From NCBI GenBank assembly GCA_020637215.1, contig JACJWI010000003.1, forward strand, positions 124,001 through 188,000: a stretch of 64,000 nt of DNA, read 5' to 3'. Below the pieces are notes generated by a model. The model saw only the letters and a program-made list of their open reading frames with translations, did no database searches and had not been told where the DNA came from. The position numbers and the translations under genes were made by a program. This DNA is from Microthrixaceae bacterium (GTDB taxonomy: Bacteria > Actinomycetota > Acidimicrobiia > Acidimicrobiales > Microtrichaceae). Positions 53,892 to 62,897 of the stretch are shown piece by piece. How positions within the stretch are numbered: the first letter of the stretch is position 1; every line of letters starts with the position of its first letter.

Positions 53892-56597
53892 CTACCGCCC
53901 GAGGGAGTGGTCCGGCGGCTGGTTCGACGGTCGTCGTTGGATCCGGTCGAGGCGTTGCTGGATCGCGCGTCGGCGTCGATCGAGATCCGGGTCGTCAGTC
54001 GGTGATCCGGTTGGCTGTCGTGTCGGCGGCTTGGGGGCGTCGGGGGTCGTCTCGGTCGACGGTGGTCCGATCCCGGCCTGGCGGTGCAGTCGTGCCCGGG
54101 TGGCGAGAGCGGATTCAGCGGAGATCGGTCGGGTGAGGATCTCGGTGAACCGTTCGGCCGGGTCGATGGTGCCGGAGGCGTCCACGAGGAGGGCGTGGTT
54201 CGCGTGTCGGCCTCTGGTCATGGCGACATAGGCGTGGTTGCGGCTCGTGGTGGCGTCGAGGACGGCGATGCCGATGTCGACGGTGTCGCCCTGGTTGCCG
54301 TAGCCGGTGACGGCCCATCCCAGTTCGACGTTCGCTCGGACGAAGGCGTCGGGGAGTTCGGCGGTGCCGCGGTCCGGGTGGGTGACTGCGATTCCGCCGC
54401 CGGGTCGGATGGCCACGACAGTCCAGGTGTGGCGGTTGCGGACCTTCTGGCCGTAGTCGGTCATCAGGTGGGGGTCGTTGCGGCGGGTGGTGATCTGATC
54501 TCCGACGAACGCGTTGGTGCCGTCGTGCAGCGCCACTGCGTGTCGGGCGCTGGGGTGGGCGTGCCATTGGATCTCGCGGTTGATGGAGCGCGCGGTCTCG
54601 GCGTCGGTGGTCGTGATCGCCACGGTCCGCCCGGCGTTGGTGTGGTGGCTGTGGGCTCGAGCGACCTGGCCGGCCAGGGTGGCCGGGTGGGCGGTGTGGA
54701 GTCGCCCGTGGTTCGCGTATTCGGCGACTGCGTCGGAGTACCCGGCCCGGAGGCCGAGGCTGGCAGCGGCCTCCCATCGGTCGGTGAAACGGCGGGGCGT
54801 GTCCAGGGTGAGGTGCGGGAGGGTGTCAGACCAGTGGGCGAACACGCCGCCACGACCGACAGCGGGGAGCTGCTCGGGATCCCCGACCACGACGAGTCGC
54901 CACCTGTACTGCTGGACGAGGTCGACGAGTCGTGCGAGGTCGGTTGTGGCGGCCATTCCTGCTTCGTCGAGGATCACCGTGGTGCCAGTCGGCCACGGCG
55001 TACGGCCGGTGCGGTGGCTGGTAAGGAACCCGGCGAGGGTGTCGGTCGGGCAGTCGGCTTCCAGGGCGAGCACGTCGGCGGCCTTGCCTGAGGGGGCTAG
55101 CCCGACCACGTGCCGTCCATCTGCGTGAAGTCGTTGTACGGCGGAGGCCGTTGTGTGGGTCTTCCCGGTGCCGGCGGGGCCGACGACGATAACGAGCCGA
55201 TCGGCTCCGGCGATCGCCCGGGCCGCCGCGGCCTGAGGGTCGCCGGCAAGGGCGACTGGGGTGGTGGCGCTGGCGGCCCACTCCTGGAGCTGCTGTTCCT
55301 CGGTAAGAACGGTGGGGAGCGAGAGTCGTCGGTCGGTGACGTGCTCGGCGATCGGGCCGCCGTCTCGGCGGCGTCGAGTGGCGTCGTCCCGGTTGGGGCC
55401 TACCGTGACGCATTGCTGCTCGGCAGCGGCCGCGAGGCGGTCGATCTCGGCGACCACCCCGCGGGCATCGGCGCCGGCGTGAGGTCGGACGAGGGTGGTC
55501 AGGTGACGGGCGATGTCGGCTCGCAACCACGTCGCGGACTCGTCGGCCACCCGTCTGAGCGCCTCACCGATCAGGCCCTCGTCGGTGATGGCGGCGTCGG
55601 GAGCCGAGGTTTGGCTGATCCGGTCGGCGGTGAGTCGGCCGGGGTCGAACCCGGCGGAGTGGGCCTCGGCCGTCCAGTGGCTGTGCAGCTCAGCTGGGTC
55701 GAACCCGTTGACCTTGGCGGGGCGTGACGCCACCGCCGCTGCTCGTTGCAGCCGAGCCAGGACGCGAGGTTCCGGGTCGGCGTCGTCGTGCTCAGCAGCC
55801 CAGCGTCGGACCAGCTCGGCCAGCTTCGCGTCGACCTGGGTTGACCGCTCGGAGAATGCCTCTCGGACCGACTCGGGTACGCAGTCGAGGTCGAACACGC
55901 AGTCGCCGCGGTCGTGCCAGCCGACCCCGAGTCGAGTCGTGAGCTCAGCCCGCAGCGCAGCGTCGTAGACCCAACCGATCGTGCGTTGCTGGTACTTGAG
56001 GAACCGGGCGTCGAGCGCGAGCCACGTCCCGGTACCGTCCTGAACCTTTGCCGAGATCACCACGTGGCTGTGCAACTGCGGGTCGATGGTCCGAGAGGTG
56101 TGCTGGCGGAACACCGCGGCCGTGATCCCCGCCGTGTCGACTTGGTGGATGCCGTCGCAGCCCCGGCGAGTCACCGCGCCGTGATGCTCGAACCAGCCCA
56201 GCGCTGCGTCGACCGCCGCGTCGTGCGCGGCGAGGACCTCGGCACGCACCCAGGGGTCCGGGGTGAGCGCCCACAGCACTGACACCGACTTCGGTGCCGA
56301 GATCGTCGCGTCGAACCCTCGGACCGAAACGTCGCCGAACCGGCGACCGAGCCGCTCACCGGACCGCGGATGGCGCCCGTCGAGCAGCGCTCGCAGGTCC
56401 CCTCCCGTCACCGGACCATCCAGTCCGAGGGCCCCGCGGCCCTGACCGCGCCAACGCCCGGGCGGTTCGTCCGGGTCCAGGTAGTAGTCGACCGGCCCGT
56501 GGCCGCAACCGGACTCTTGGTCGTCAGCGAGCCCGACGTAGTAAGCGAGCATCGCATCGACGCGGGCGGCGGACGCCTTCAGAGTCGTCACGCGCAT
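53892..56597 (-). CDS. MobF/TrwC-type relaxase-helicase
   Basis: Conjugation nickase and helicase of 901 residues. Start ATG 56597 (MRVTTLKASAARVDA). Relaxase domain: Tyr pair at 19-20, DYYLDPDEPPGRW, FDATISAPKSVSVLWAL, and the three-His metal site TSRTIDPQLHSHVVIS. Helicase part: Walker A VVGPAGTGKTHTT, Walker B ILDEAGM, VVGDPEQLPAVGRGG and YVAMTRGRHAN. The C-terminal tail is Pro/Thr-rich and disordered. It marks island 2 as mobilisable; no coupling protein or mating-pore gene is present. Confidence 0.92.
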   Translation of the reverse strand: MRVTTLKASAARVDAMLAYYVGLADDQESGCGHGPVDYYLDPDEPPGRWRGQGRGALGLDGPVTGGDLRALLDGRHPRSGERLGRRFGDVSVRGFDATISAPKSVSVLWALTPDPWVRAEVLAAHDAAVDAALGWFEHHGAVTRRGCDGIHQVDTAGITAAVFRQHTSRTIDPQLHSHVVISAKVQDGTGTWLALDARFLKYQQRTIGWVYDAALRAELTTRLGVGWHDRGDCVFDLDCVPESVREAFSERSTQVDAKLAELVRRWAAEHDDADPEPRVLARLQRAAAVASRPAKVNGFDPAELHSHWTAEAHSAGFDPGRLTADRISQTSAPDAAITDEGLIGEALRRVADESATWLRADIARHLTTLVRPHAGADARGVVAEIDRLAAAAEQQCVTVGPNRDDATRRRRDGGPIAEHVTDRRLSLPTVLTEEQQLQEWAASATTPVALAGDPQAAAARAIAGADRLVIVVGPAGTGKTHTTASAVQRLHADGRHVVGLAPSGKAADVLALEADCPTDTLAGFLTSHRTGRTPWPTGTTVILDEAGMAATTDLARLVDLVQQYRWRLVVVGDPEQLPAVGRGGVFAHWSDTLPHLTLDTPRRFTDRWEAAASLGLRAGYSDAVAEYANHGRLHTAHPATLAGQVARAHSHHTNAGRTVAITTTDAETARSINREIQWHAHPSARHAVALHDGTNAFVGDQITTRRNDPHLMTDYGQKVRNRHTWTVVAIRPGGGIAVTHPDRGTAELPDAFVRANVELGWAVTGYGNQGDTVDIGIAVLDATTSRNHAYVAMTRGRHANHALLVDASGTIDPAERFTEILTRPISAESALATRARLHRQAGIGPPSTETTPDAPKPPTRQPTGSPTDDPDLDRRRRAIQQRLDRIQRRPSNQPPDHSLGR

Positions 56598-56643
56598 CAC
56601 GTCGGCCACCGACCCACCAGGGCAGATCGACCTCCCGCTGGTG

Positions 56644-56659
56644 TTCCCGCCGGCGGGAA
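56644..56659. promoter_or_regulatory. 16-bp palindrome upstream of the relaxase gene
   Basis: TTCCCGCCGGCGGGAA is perfect and lies 46 bases before the relaxase ATG. It may be an operator or part of the transfer origin. Confidence 0.55.
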
Positions 56660-57325
56660 TGCACTCGTCTGTCGCTCCACACTTACGTAGGCCCTTCACA
56701 CGACCGGAACTTCGCGGGCGCCGGCGATTCCCGACGATCGACCGGGACCGCGGACGCTCGACAACAGGTTCGGCGACGGGTCCCCAAGGATGGTGAGCGT
56801 CCGGCGAGGCGCTGGATTCCCGTTCGAGCGGCTCACCACACGCTCGCGGCGGTTGCTGCCACAGGGGTGTCCCGTCCGGAAGCGGGAGGCCGCCGCGAGA
56901 GGAACGGGAGGTCCGGCGGGAGATCGTTGGGCGGACGGCCGTGTCTGCTTCGGGATCGCTCGCGGGGTGCTGGGCAAGGCCACGGTGTGGCTCATCACCG
57001 AACGGCAGGTGAGTGCGCCGTAGGGTCAGGCCGGCGGGAGCCCGGGCGCGGCAGGGGCGACGATCCTGCTGCCGCCCCAGGGGGGACCGCGTGGTGTCGC
57101 TGGCCGACAAGTGCATCATCCGGGTACACGCCGGCGACGTGATCCGCATGCGAGCTCCCGGCAGCGAGGGCCTGGGGAGTGCCGCGCGGCGGCCCGGTGC
57201 AAACGGCCAGCTTGTTATGGCGCCACGGATCCGGCGCTGCACCGCAGCTCATCGCTGACGGGGGAGTTGACGAGGCGCGTTTCGAGCGGAGCCTCTGAGG
57301 ACCGGAACCACCCCGGCTTCACTGC

Positions 57326-57331
57326 TATCGT
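57326..57331 (+). promoter_or_regulatory. -10 element of the island 2 protease operon
   Basis: TATCGT, 8 bases before GTG 57340 and 47 bases before TTG 57379. No clear -35. Confidence 0.45.
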
Positions 57332-57378
57332 GCGGCTCGGTGCCGCCGGTCGGTGGCCGAGCAAGCGGGAGGGGAGCC

Positions 57379-58740
57379 TTGCGATCTATCACGAAGTCCG
57401 CATTTGTAGCAATTGGTGTCACAAGCCTGGCGGTAGCCCAGGCGCCTTCGACGGGCGCTGAGAACTCGGTGGCCTCGGACCCGGGAGCTGCGCCGACAGC
57501 CGGTCAGGCAGCCGAACTGGAGTATTTCAAGGCGACGTACGGGTTCAGCGACGACCGCGCCGCCGTTGCGATCGAGCGCGAAGCTGCAGCCGAGAGCCTG
57601 CTGGACAAGGTGGGGACCCTCGGGCTGTCGTCGGCGTGGGGAGGTGCCTGGATCGACCACTCTGCAGGGTCCACGGTGCATGTCGGTGTAACCACGAGCG
57701 ATGCCCAGAAGACCCTTGCAGCCCTGCGACTGCCCGACTACGTGGTGGTGGATCAAGTCCGCTTCTCGATCGACGAATTGCGAAAGCAGCGCGATGAGTT
57801 CCGGGCCGCGGTCGTACAGGAGCTCGTCAAGCGAGCCGAAGAGACCAGTCAGGATTCGACGAGGGATCTCGTGGCTGAGGCGATCTCCGGGGGCTGGGCG
57901 GCGAACGTCTATGTCGATAGGAACATGGTCGAGATTCGCGTGCCCAAAGGATCGCCGCTCAGTGCCGCTGCCCAGGCGACCAAGGTTGCCGATGGACGCT
58001 TCGAGGCCGTACGAGTCGAGTCGGTGGAGGGGGACATCTCAAGTCGGAACTCGTCCTCGTCCACCTGTGCGGACCAAATCGGCGACTGCTTTCCGTTGGA
58101 GGCGGGGATCCAGATCTATGGCGCGAACGGTGGTGGCGCATACTGCACGACGGGTTTCACGTTCATCCGATCCGGCACGCGCTATTCATCGACTGCTTCA
58201 CACTGTGCGGGGACTCCGTGGAAGCACCACGGTCACGACATCGGACCAACTGCTTGGACTCTCGAAGCGCATACGGTGGACGCGAAGATGGTTTCGATCA
58301 CTGATCCCAATGCGTGGAAAGCTACGAACCTTGTGTTTCGTCCAGCGTCCTCCGATATCCGGGTCACATCGAAGATCTCCAACCCGGACAACTCCCTCCA
58401 AGGCATCACGGTTTGCCAAGTGGGCGTCGGTAAGGCCAACCAGGGCTTCAACCCGATCAGCTGCGGGGCAGTCACCTCGATCGATGGGCAGTCCGGGAGT
58501 TGGAAGAACCCCGACTGGGATCAGATGGGAGTCGCCACCTACCGCGATTGCAGCGGCGACTCGGGAGGGCCAGTGTTCAACAACTCCACCGGCCGGGCCT
58601 ACGGACTCGTGCGTGGCAAGGTCGGCTCGGCGCCGTTCCCGGTGTGCACGGTCGGTGGCCAGGGTGGGTATGAGTCCCAGTTCACCTGGGTCTCGAACAT
58701 CGAGTCCGCATCGGGTTACCAGGTGTTGCTGGCGCAATGA
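57379..58740 (+). CDS. Secreted trypsin-like serine protease (S1) with prodomain
   Basis: 453 residues from TTG 57379, which follows GGGAGGGGAGCC; a leaderless GTG at 57340 in frame is the alternative. Signal peptide: RSITKSAFVAIGVTSLAVA. A prodomain of about 190 residues precedes the catalytic part. Triad: TASHCAG, TVDAKMV and DCSGDSGGPVFN. Cys pairs fit the streptogrisin/alpha-lytic class. First gene of the island 2 operon; unrelated to the metzincin in the same position in island 1. Confidence 0.88.
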   Translation: MRSITKSAFVAIGVTSLAVAQAPSTGAENSVASDPGAAPTAGQAAELEYFKATYGFSDDRAAVAIEREAAAESLLDKVGTLGLSSAWGGAWIDHSAGSTVHVGVTTSDAQKTLAALRLPDYVVVDQVRFSIDELRKQRDEFRAAVVQELVKRAEETSQDSTRDLVAEAISGGWAANVYVDRNMVEIRVPKGSPLSAAAQATKVADGRFEAVRVESVEGDISSRNSSSSTCADQIGDCFPLEAGIQIYGANGGGAYCTTGFTFIRSGTRYSSTASHCAGTPWKHHGHDIGPTAWTLEAHTVDAKMVSITDPNAWKATNLVFRPASSDIRVTSKISNPDNSLQGITVCQVGVGKANQGFNPISCGAVTSIDGQSGSWKNPDWDQMGVATYRDCSGDSGGPVFNNSTGRAYGLVRGKVGSAPFPVCTVGGQGGYESQFTWVSNIESASGYQVLLAQ

Positions 58741-59105
58741 AAGGCCCCACCGGAGTCTGTCTAGCTCTCAGCGTCGTCTTGCTCATGAGCGCGTGCGATT
58801 CAGGGGGTAAGAGCGCTGGCGTCGAGGCTGTCTACTCGGACGGCGAAGGCAAGGCAACCACCCTGGTTGAACGCGACGACGCCGGTGAACTGCACGTCTG
58901 CTTGAGTGATTCGCAGGGATCTTCGTACCCTCCGACGTGCGGAGCGACGACCGCTGACCGGAATCCGACCTTGAGTGGCGACAAGAGCGAGGAACTCCAG
59001 CAGGCGATGACCGGCGATGTCGCACTTGTCGACCTGACACTGAGCCGAAATGAAGCAGGTGACTGGACCCTCAGCAGATTCCGAATAGTCGACCAGTATG
59101 GGTGA
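58737..59105 (+). CDS. Lipoprotein of the island 2 operon
   Basis: 122 residues from ATG 58737, overlapping the protease stop (ATGA). Lipobox LLMSAC (Cys 20). The mature part has two Cys (LHVCLSD, PPTCGATT). No similarity that I can see to the island 1 lipoprotein beyond position and class. Coupled also to the next gene, with an 8-base overlap. Inhibitor or immunity role is one possibility. Confidence 0.75.
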   Translation: MKGPTGVCLALSVVLLMSACDSGGKSAGVEAVYSDGEGKATTLVERDDAGELHVCLSDSQGSSYPPTCGATTADRNPTLSGDKSEELQQAMTGDVALVDLTLSRNEAGDWTLSRFRIVDQYG

Positions 59106-59451
59106 ATCACAGGGCGAAGACGGCCGCCCTACCCGGAGGCTTGATGGAGCCATGATCGCGCATCTCCGGTCAGCGGCGCCGGACTCCACCCTCTCGGATG
59201 CTCTTGGGGGCTCGACCGGGTTGGGCGCCCTTCGTCTGGAAGCCATGGCGACGATCGGCCCCCATGCGGCCGACCTCATCGATCCGAGCGGATCCGTCGG
59301 CGACGTTATCGACCAACTCGATGCCGCGGCCCAGAATTCGGCTGCACCTCAAGCCTCAGGCTGGGCCTGGTCGCGCGTTTGCCTTCGACCGCTCGCCGAT
59401 TCCGACATCGAGGACCTATACCAGGCAGCGCTCAGCACGGAAGGAAGCTGA
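59098..59451 (+). pseudogene. ACP-like/GNAT fusion cut off by IS256
   Basis: 117 residues from ATG 59098. Residues about 30-80 (SDALGGSTGLGALRLEA, then SGSVGDVIDQLDAA) fit a carrier-protein helix pattern, with a Ser where the phosphopantetheine Ser would be. Residues about 88-117 begin a GNAT domain: WSRVCLRPLADSDIEDLYQA. The frame ends at a TGA that straddles the IS left end, and no GNAT remainder appears after the IS. So the domain was lost by insertion and deletion. ACP assignment is tentative. Confidence 0.5.
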
Positions 59452-59452
59452 G

Positions 59453-60935
59453 GTTGTCCCGGGAGCTGTTGAAGTTGAGGGGTGGTGGTCCCCCTCCGGG
59501 CGGTGCCGTTCGGGCATCGTCAGGAGGTCATCTCAACTACTTCCTGAAGAGAGGGACCACCATGGTGAAGAACGTAGACGGACCGGCTGTTCGGCTGGTC
59601 GATGACACCGAGGCTGCGTTGGCGGCGATGCCGACGGAGTTGGCGGTGACGTTGGTCGATATCGCTGCCGCGTGTCGGGAAGGCCTGATGGCTGTCGCGG
59701 TCGAGGCGGGACTGGCGACTGCGATGGCGATCATGGCTGATGAGGCTGCTGGGTTGTGTGGTGTGTGGAACGCTCGTGACCCGCAGCGCTCCCATGTGCG
59801 GGGTGGGACCACGGAGACGTCGGTGGTGATGGGTGGCCAACGCCTTCCGATCCGCCGTCCCAGGGTGCGGGCAGCCGATGGGAGTGGTGAGGTGCCGTTG
59901 GCGTCGTTCGGGGTGTTCTCCCAGGGCGACTTGTTGAACGCGACGGTGATGGAACGGATGCTCGCCGGTGTCGCCACCCGCAGCTTCGAGCGGGTCGCGG
60001 ACCCGATCGGTGCCACCCAGCGTTCCCGGGCGCGTTCGACGTCGAAGTCGACGGTGTCGCGTCGGTTCGTGACGGGCACGAAGAAGGCCCTCGACGAGCT
60101 GTTGGCCCGGGATCTGTCGGACCTGGAGCCGGCGGTGTTGATGGTCGACGGCGCCGAGTTCGGCGGCTCGATGTGCGTCGTCGCCCTTGTCGTCACCAGC
60201 GATGGGACGAAGGTCCCGGTCGGGCTGCGGTTGGGTGACACCGAGAACGCGACGGTCGTCAAGGCGCTCCTGGCCGACCTGGTCGACCGCGGTCTGCGCT
60301 ACGACCGCGGCCTGTTGGTGGTGATCGACGGCGCCAAGGCGCTCGCCTCGGCGGTCGGGTCGGTGTTCGGCGATCTCGCCCTGGTACAGCGCTGTCAGAT
60401 CCACAAGCGCCGCAACGTCAAAGACCACCTCCCCAAGGCCAGCAGGGAGGCTGTGGACGCCCGGCTGCGTGGCGCGTTCGCGGACCCCGATCCCGACGGC
60501 GGGTTGCGCAAGGCCAAGGCCCTCGCAGCAGAACTCGAGCGAACTCACCCCGACGCCGCCGGGTCGCTACGCGAGGGCCTCGAGGACATGTTCACCGTCC
60601 GACGCCTCGGCATAGACGGGACTCTGGCCCGGACGTTGGTGTGCACGAACATGATCGAGTCGATGATCGGCATCGCACGCACCACGACCCGCAACGTCAA
60701 GCGGTGGCGAGACGAGGGAGACATGCGCCGACGCTCGTGCGCAGCCGGGCTGCTCGAAGCAGAGAAGAAGTTCCGACGAGTACGCGGACACGCCCAAATG
60801 CCCCACCTCGTCACCGCTCTCGCCCGTCACGCCGAGAGTGTCACACCACCACGCGAGACTGACCCCAACGAAGACCTCGCCGCATGAACACCGGGACCAC
60901 CACCCGCGGCGACTTCAACAGCGAACGGGACAATC
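59453..60935 (+). mobile_element. IS256-family insertion sequence
   Basis: About 1.48 kb with imperfect inverted ends of about 40 bases: left begins GTTGTCCCGGGAGCTGTTGA, right (reverse) begins ATTGTCCCGTTCGCTGTTGA, and both contain GGTGGTGGTCCC further in. The end base could be 1-3 bases further out. No matching 8-9-base target duplication is seen, which suggests an adjacent deletion. Confidence 0.85.
59562..60887 (+). CDS. IS256-family transposase
   Basis: 441 residues from ATG 59562 (GAAGAGAGGGA upstream). DDE acids in AVLMVDGAEFGG, LLVVIDGAKAL and TNMIESMIG; QRCQIHKRRNVKDHLP is the family's C/H motif. Intact, so the element may still move. It lies at the right end of island 2 and interrupts the ACP-GNAT gene. 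Confidence 0.93.
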   Translation: MVKNVDGPAVRLVDDTEAALAAMPTELAVTLVDIAAACREGLMAVAVEAGLATAMAIMADEAAGLCGVWNARDPQRSHVRGGTTETSVVMGGQRLPIRRPRVRAADGSGEVPLASFGVFSQGDLLNATVMERMLAGVATRSFERVADPIGATQRSRARSTSKSTVSRRFVTGTKKALDELLARDLSDLEPAVLMVDGAEFGGSMCVVALVVTSDGTKVPVGLRLGDTENATVVKALLADLVDRGLRYDRGLLVVIDGAKALASAVGSVFGDLALVQRCQIHKRRNVKDHLPKASREAVDARLRGAFADPDPDGGLRKAKALAAELERTHPDAAGSLREGLEDMFTVRRLGIDGTLARTLVCTNMIESMIGIARTTTRNVKRWRDEGDMRRRSCAAGLLEAEKKFRRVRGHAQMPHLVTALARHAESVTPPRETDPNEDLAA

Positions 60936-60937
60936 TC

Positions 60938-61037
60938 TGCGATTCGGGTTCGTTCGCTGACATCCGGTCATCGCGAAACCCCTGAAATTGCAGTCGTCTA
61001 CGCCCGTCACCATCCGTAGAAGTCGGCCCAAGGGTCG
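60938..61037. other. Right remnant of island 2
   Basis: 100 bases between the IS and att C. No gene, no integrase and no TTGGTAA-type arm repeats. Confidence 0.5.
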
Positions 61038-61079
61038 CTCTCAAGGTGGCGGCACGGGTTCGAATCCCGTTGGGGGTGC
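61038..61079 (+). other. att copy C (right end of island 2)
   Basis: 42 bases identical to att A and att B from the anticodon loop to the discriminator-proximal GC; CCA is shifted by one base (gctcca). Confidence 0.9.
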
Positions 61080-61084
61080 TCCAG

Positions 61085-61112
61085 AGAATCCCCTGCAACT
61101 GCAGGGGATTCT
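61085..61112 (+). terminator. Probable native tRNA-Glu terminator
   Basis: AGAATCCCCTGC (61085-61096), loop aact, and exact complement (61101-61112), followed by tcggcttcc. As the hairpin beyond the last att copy, it is likely the original chromosomal one. Confidence 0.7.
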
Positions 61113-61404
61113 TCGGCTTCCGCGTGCATGTCACCGTGCTGCCACTCCAGACGCAACCACCGGAGCCGCCACCGGGCATCGGGCCCGACTCGTGTCGCTG
61201 CCACGGCGGCGGCGAACACCTCACGTCGTACGCGCTCGACGAACTGCTCCACCACCTCCTCACCGCCGCCTGACCCTGGACCCACCGTCCATCTGACATT
61301 GCCGGAACCACCACCGGTCCGAGCCGTCGTCGCGGTACCGCCCGGGCCCCCGGCCGCGGCACTACTCGATTCCACCGACGTCGTACCGACGAGGAAAATC
61401 CAGA
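61113..61404. other. Gap between att C and the WS/DGAT gene
   Basis: About 290 bases. An open minus-strand frame exists but is low-complexity and reads through the att repeat; I see no supported gene. Confidence 0.5.
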
Positions 61405-62811
61405 TCAGCGCGTGGCGGTCGCACCGACCTGATCGCGCATCTCCCCCACCGCGGCCGCCGTCGCGTCGGCCAGGACGTCGACGTCGGGGGTGGTCGCCGC
61501 GTCACCGGTGACACCGAAGAACAGCCGACCGTTGTAGGAGAGGATGGCGGTGCCGACCCGAAGCCCGTGGGTGATCGGGACGTACGGCAGGTACGACAGC
61601 ATCTCCCGCCCCAGGCAGTAGAGCGGGAACTGGGGACCGGGAACGTTGGTCGTCACCGTGTTGACGGATCGCTGGGGGACCCGACGCAGGAGCCCGACCA
61701 GCCACCGGCTGGCAGGCCCGATCACCATCGGCGGGGCAAGGTCGCCCAGAGTGGTGGCGAGCTCCCCGACCTCGACCATGTGGGAGGCCTTCAACTCGGT
61801 CATCCGACCCTGGATGACGCGCAGGCGGTCGAGGTGGTCCGCCACCCCCACCGGCAGCTCGAGCAGCATCAACGACACCCGGTTGTCGGGCACGCCCGCA
61901 CCGCTGGTGGGCCGCGTGGAGACGGGCACCAACGTGCGGACCACCGCTCGGTCCAGGTCCTCGGAGCGGTGACGCAGCAGCGCCGCGTAGCCGGCGGTCA
62001 CCGCGGTCAGCACGATGTCGTTGACCGTGCCGCCACACTCGGCGCGCACTGCCCGCACGTCGTCGAACGATGCCGACGAGAACGCCCAGGTGCGGTGGGG
62101 CCCGATCGACCCGTCGATGGGCGACTGTGGGGTGGCCGTCAACGCACGACCCAACCGGGCGGTTCCGGCGACCAGGCCCACGACGTCGCGCCCGGCATCC
62201 ACCGGATGGGCCAGAGCAGATCCGACCCGATGGGCCTGCGTGGAGAGGTCGGCTGCCAGCCCGCTCCATGTCCCCAGCACCTTGCGGGCAACGCCGGGCT
62301 CAGCGGTTGGCGACCACGGTTGCTCCTCGACGGGGTCCGACTCCGGACCGATGTCCAGCAGGACGGTGAGCAGACCCACACCGGAGATGCCGTCGACCAT
62401 GCAGTGGTGGACCTTGAACACCAGCGCCCACCGACCGCCCTCGAGACCCTCGACCAACCACGTCTCCCACAACGGTCGGTCCCGGTCGAGGGGCTGGGAC
62501 ATCACCCGTCCCATCAAGCGACACAGTGCGGCATCGTCGCCGGGCGCGGGCAGCGCGGTGTGGCGGAGGTGGTAGCGGAGGTCGAAGTGCGGGTCGTCGA
62601 CCCAGATCGGACGACCGAGCTCGAAGGGGACCGAGCGGACCCGCTGGCGGTAGCGCGGGATCAGGTGCATCTTCGAGCGGACCATCTGCTCGATGTCGTC
62701 GAACGTGGGTGGAGGTCCATCGAAGGTGCAGGCGCCGGCGATGTGCATGTGGCCGACGCCGTCCTCGACGTGGAGGAACTCGGCGTCGAGAGCTCCGAGC
62801 CGATCGATCAC
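61405..62811 (-). CDS. Wax ester synthase/diacylglycerol acyltransferase (WS/DGAT)
   Basis: Joins acyl-CoA with alcohols or diacylglycerol to make storage lipid. 468 residues from GTG 62811 (VIDRLGALDAEFLHVED). The active-site HHxxxDG is FKVHHCMVDGISG near residue 130; the C-terminal block has NVPGPQFPLY and PITHGLRVGTAILSYNG. No membrane helix. First chromosomal gene after the islands on this side. Confidence 0.92.
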   Translation of the reverse strand: MIDRLGALDAEFLHVEDGVGHMHIAGACTFDGPPPTFDDIEQMVRSKMHLIPRYRQRVRSVPFELGRPIWVDDPHFDLRYHLRHTALPAPGDDAALCRLMGRVMSQPLDRDRPLWETWLVEGLEGGRWALVFKVHHCMVDGISGVGLLTVLLDIGPESDPVEEQPWSPTAEPGVARKVLGTWSGLAADLSTQAHRVGSALAHPVDAGRDVVGLVAGTARLGRALTATPQSPIDGSIGPHRTWAFSSASFDDVRAVRAECGGTVNDIVLTAVTAGYAALLRHRSEDLDRAVVRTLVPVSTRPTSGAGVPDNRVSLMLLELPVGVADHLDRLRVIQGRMTELKASHMVEVGELATTLGDLAPPMVIGPASRWLVGLLRRVPQRSVNTVTTNVPGPQFPLYCLGREMLSYLPYVPITHGLRVGTAILSYNGRLFFGVTGDAATTPDVDVLADATAAAVGEMRDQVGATATR

Positions 62812-62828
62812 GGGCCCATGATGCCCGA

Positions 62829-62876
62829 CTTTGTCCCGCACAGGCGCGGTGATCACCGCGCCTGTGCGGGACAAAG
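62829..62876. repeat. 48-bp perfect palindrome
   Basis: Arms CTTTGTCCCGCACAGGCGCG (then GTGA) and exact complement, centred at 62852/62853. It lies between WS/DGAT (start side) and glnS (3' side). The decayed relative is at 1007-1054. It may be a REP-type element. Confidence 0.92.
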
Positions 62877-62897
62877 CGGGGTCGGGCCGCCGCGGAG

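Larger units (their letters stand above)
56598..57339. other. Non-coding gap between relaxase and protease operon
   Basis: 742 bases with no gene I can support. It is the likely place for an origin of transfer, given its location next to the relaxase start. Confidence 0.5.

Noticed and set aside
57013..57258. Plus-strand open frame in the relaxase/protease gap
   Set aside because: Arg-rich with no hydrophobic pattern and no ribosome site; composition is that of chance GC-rich frames.
61007..61375. Open minus-strand frame with some helical character after att C
   Set aside because: It reads through the tRNA-derived att repeat and starts with low-complexity Gly/Ser/Ala; no start signal supports it.
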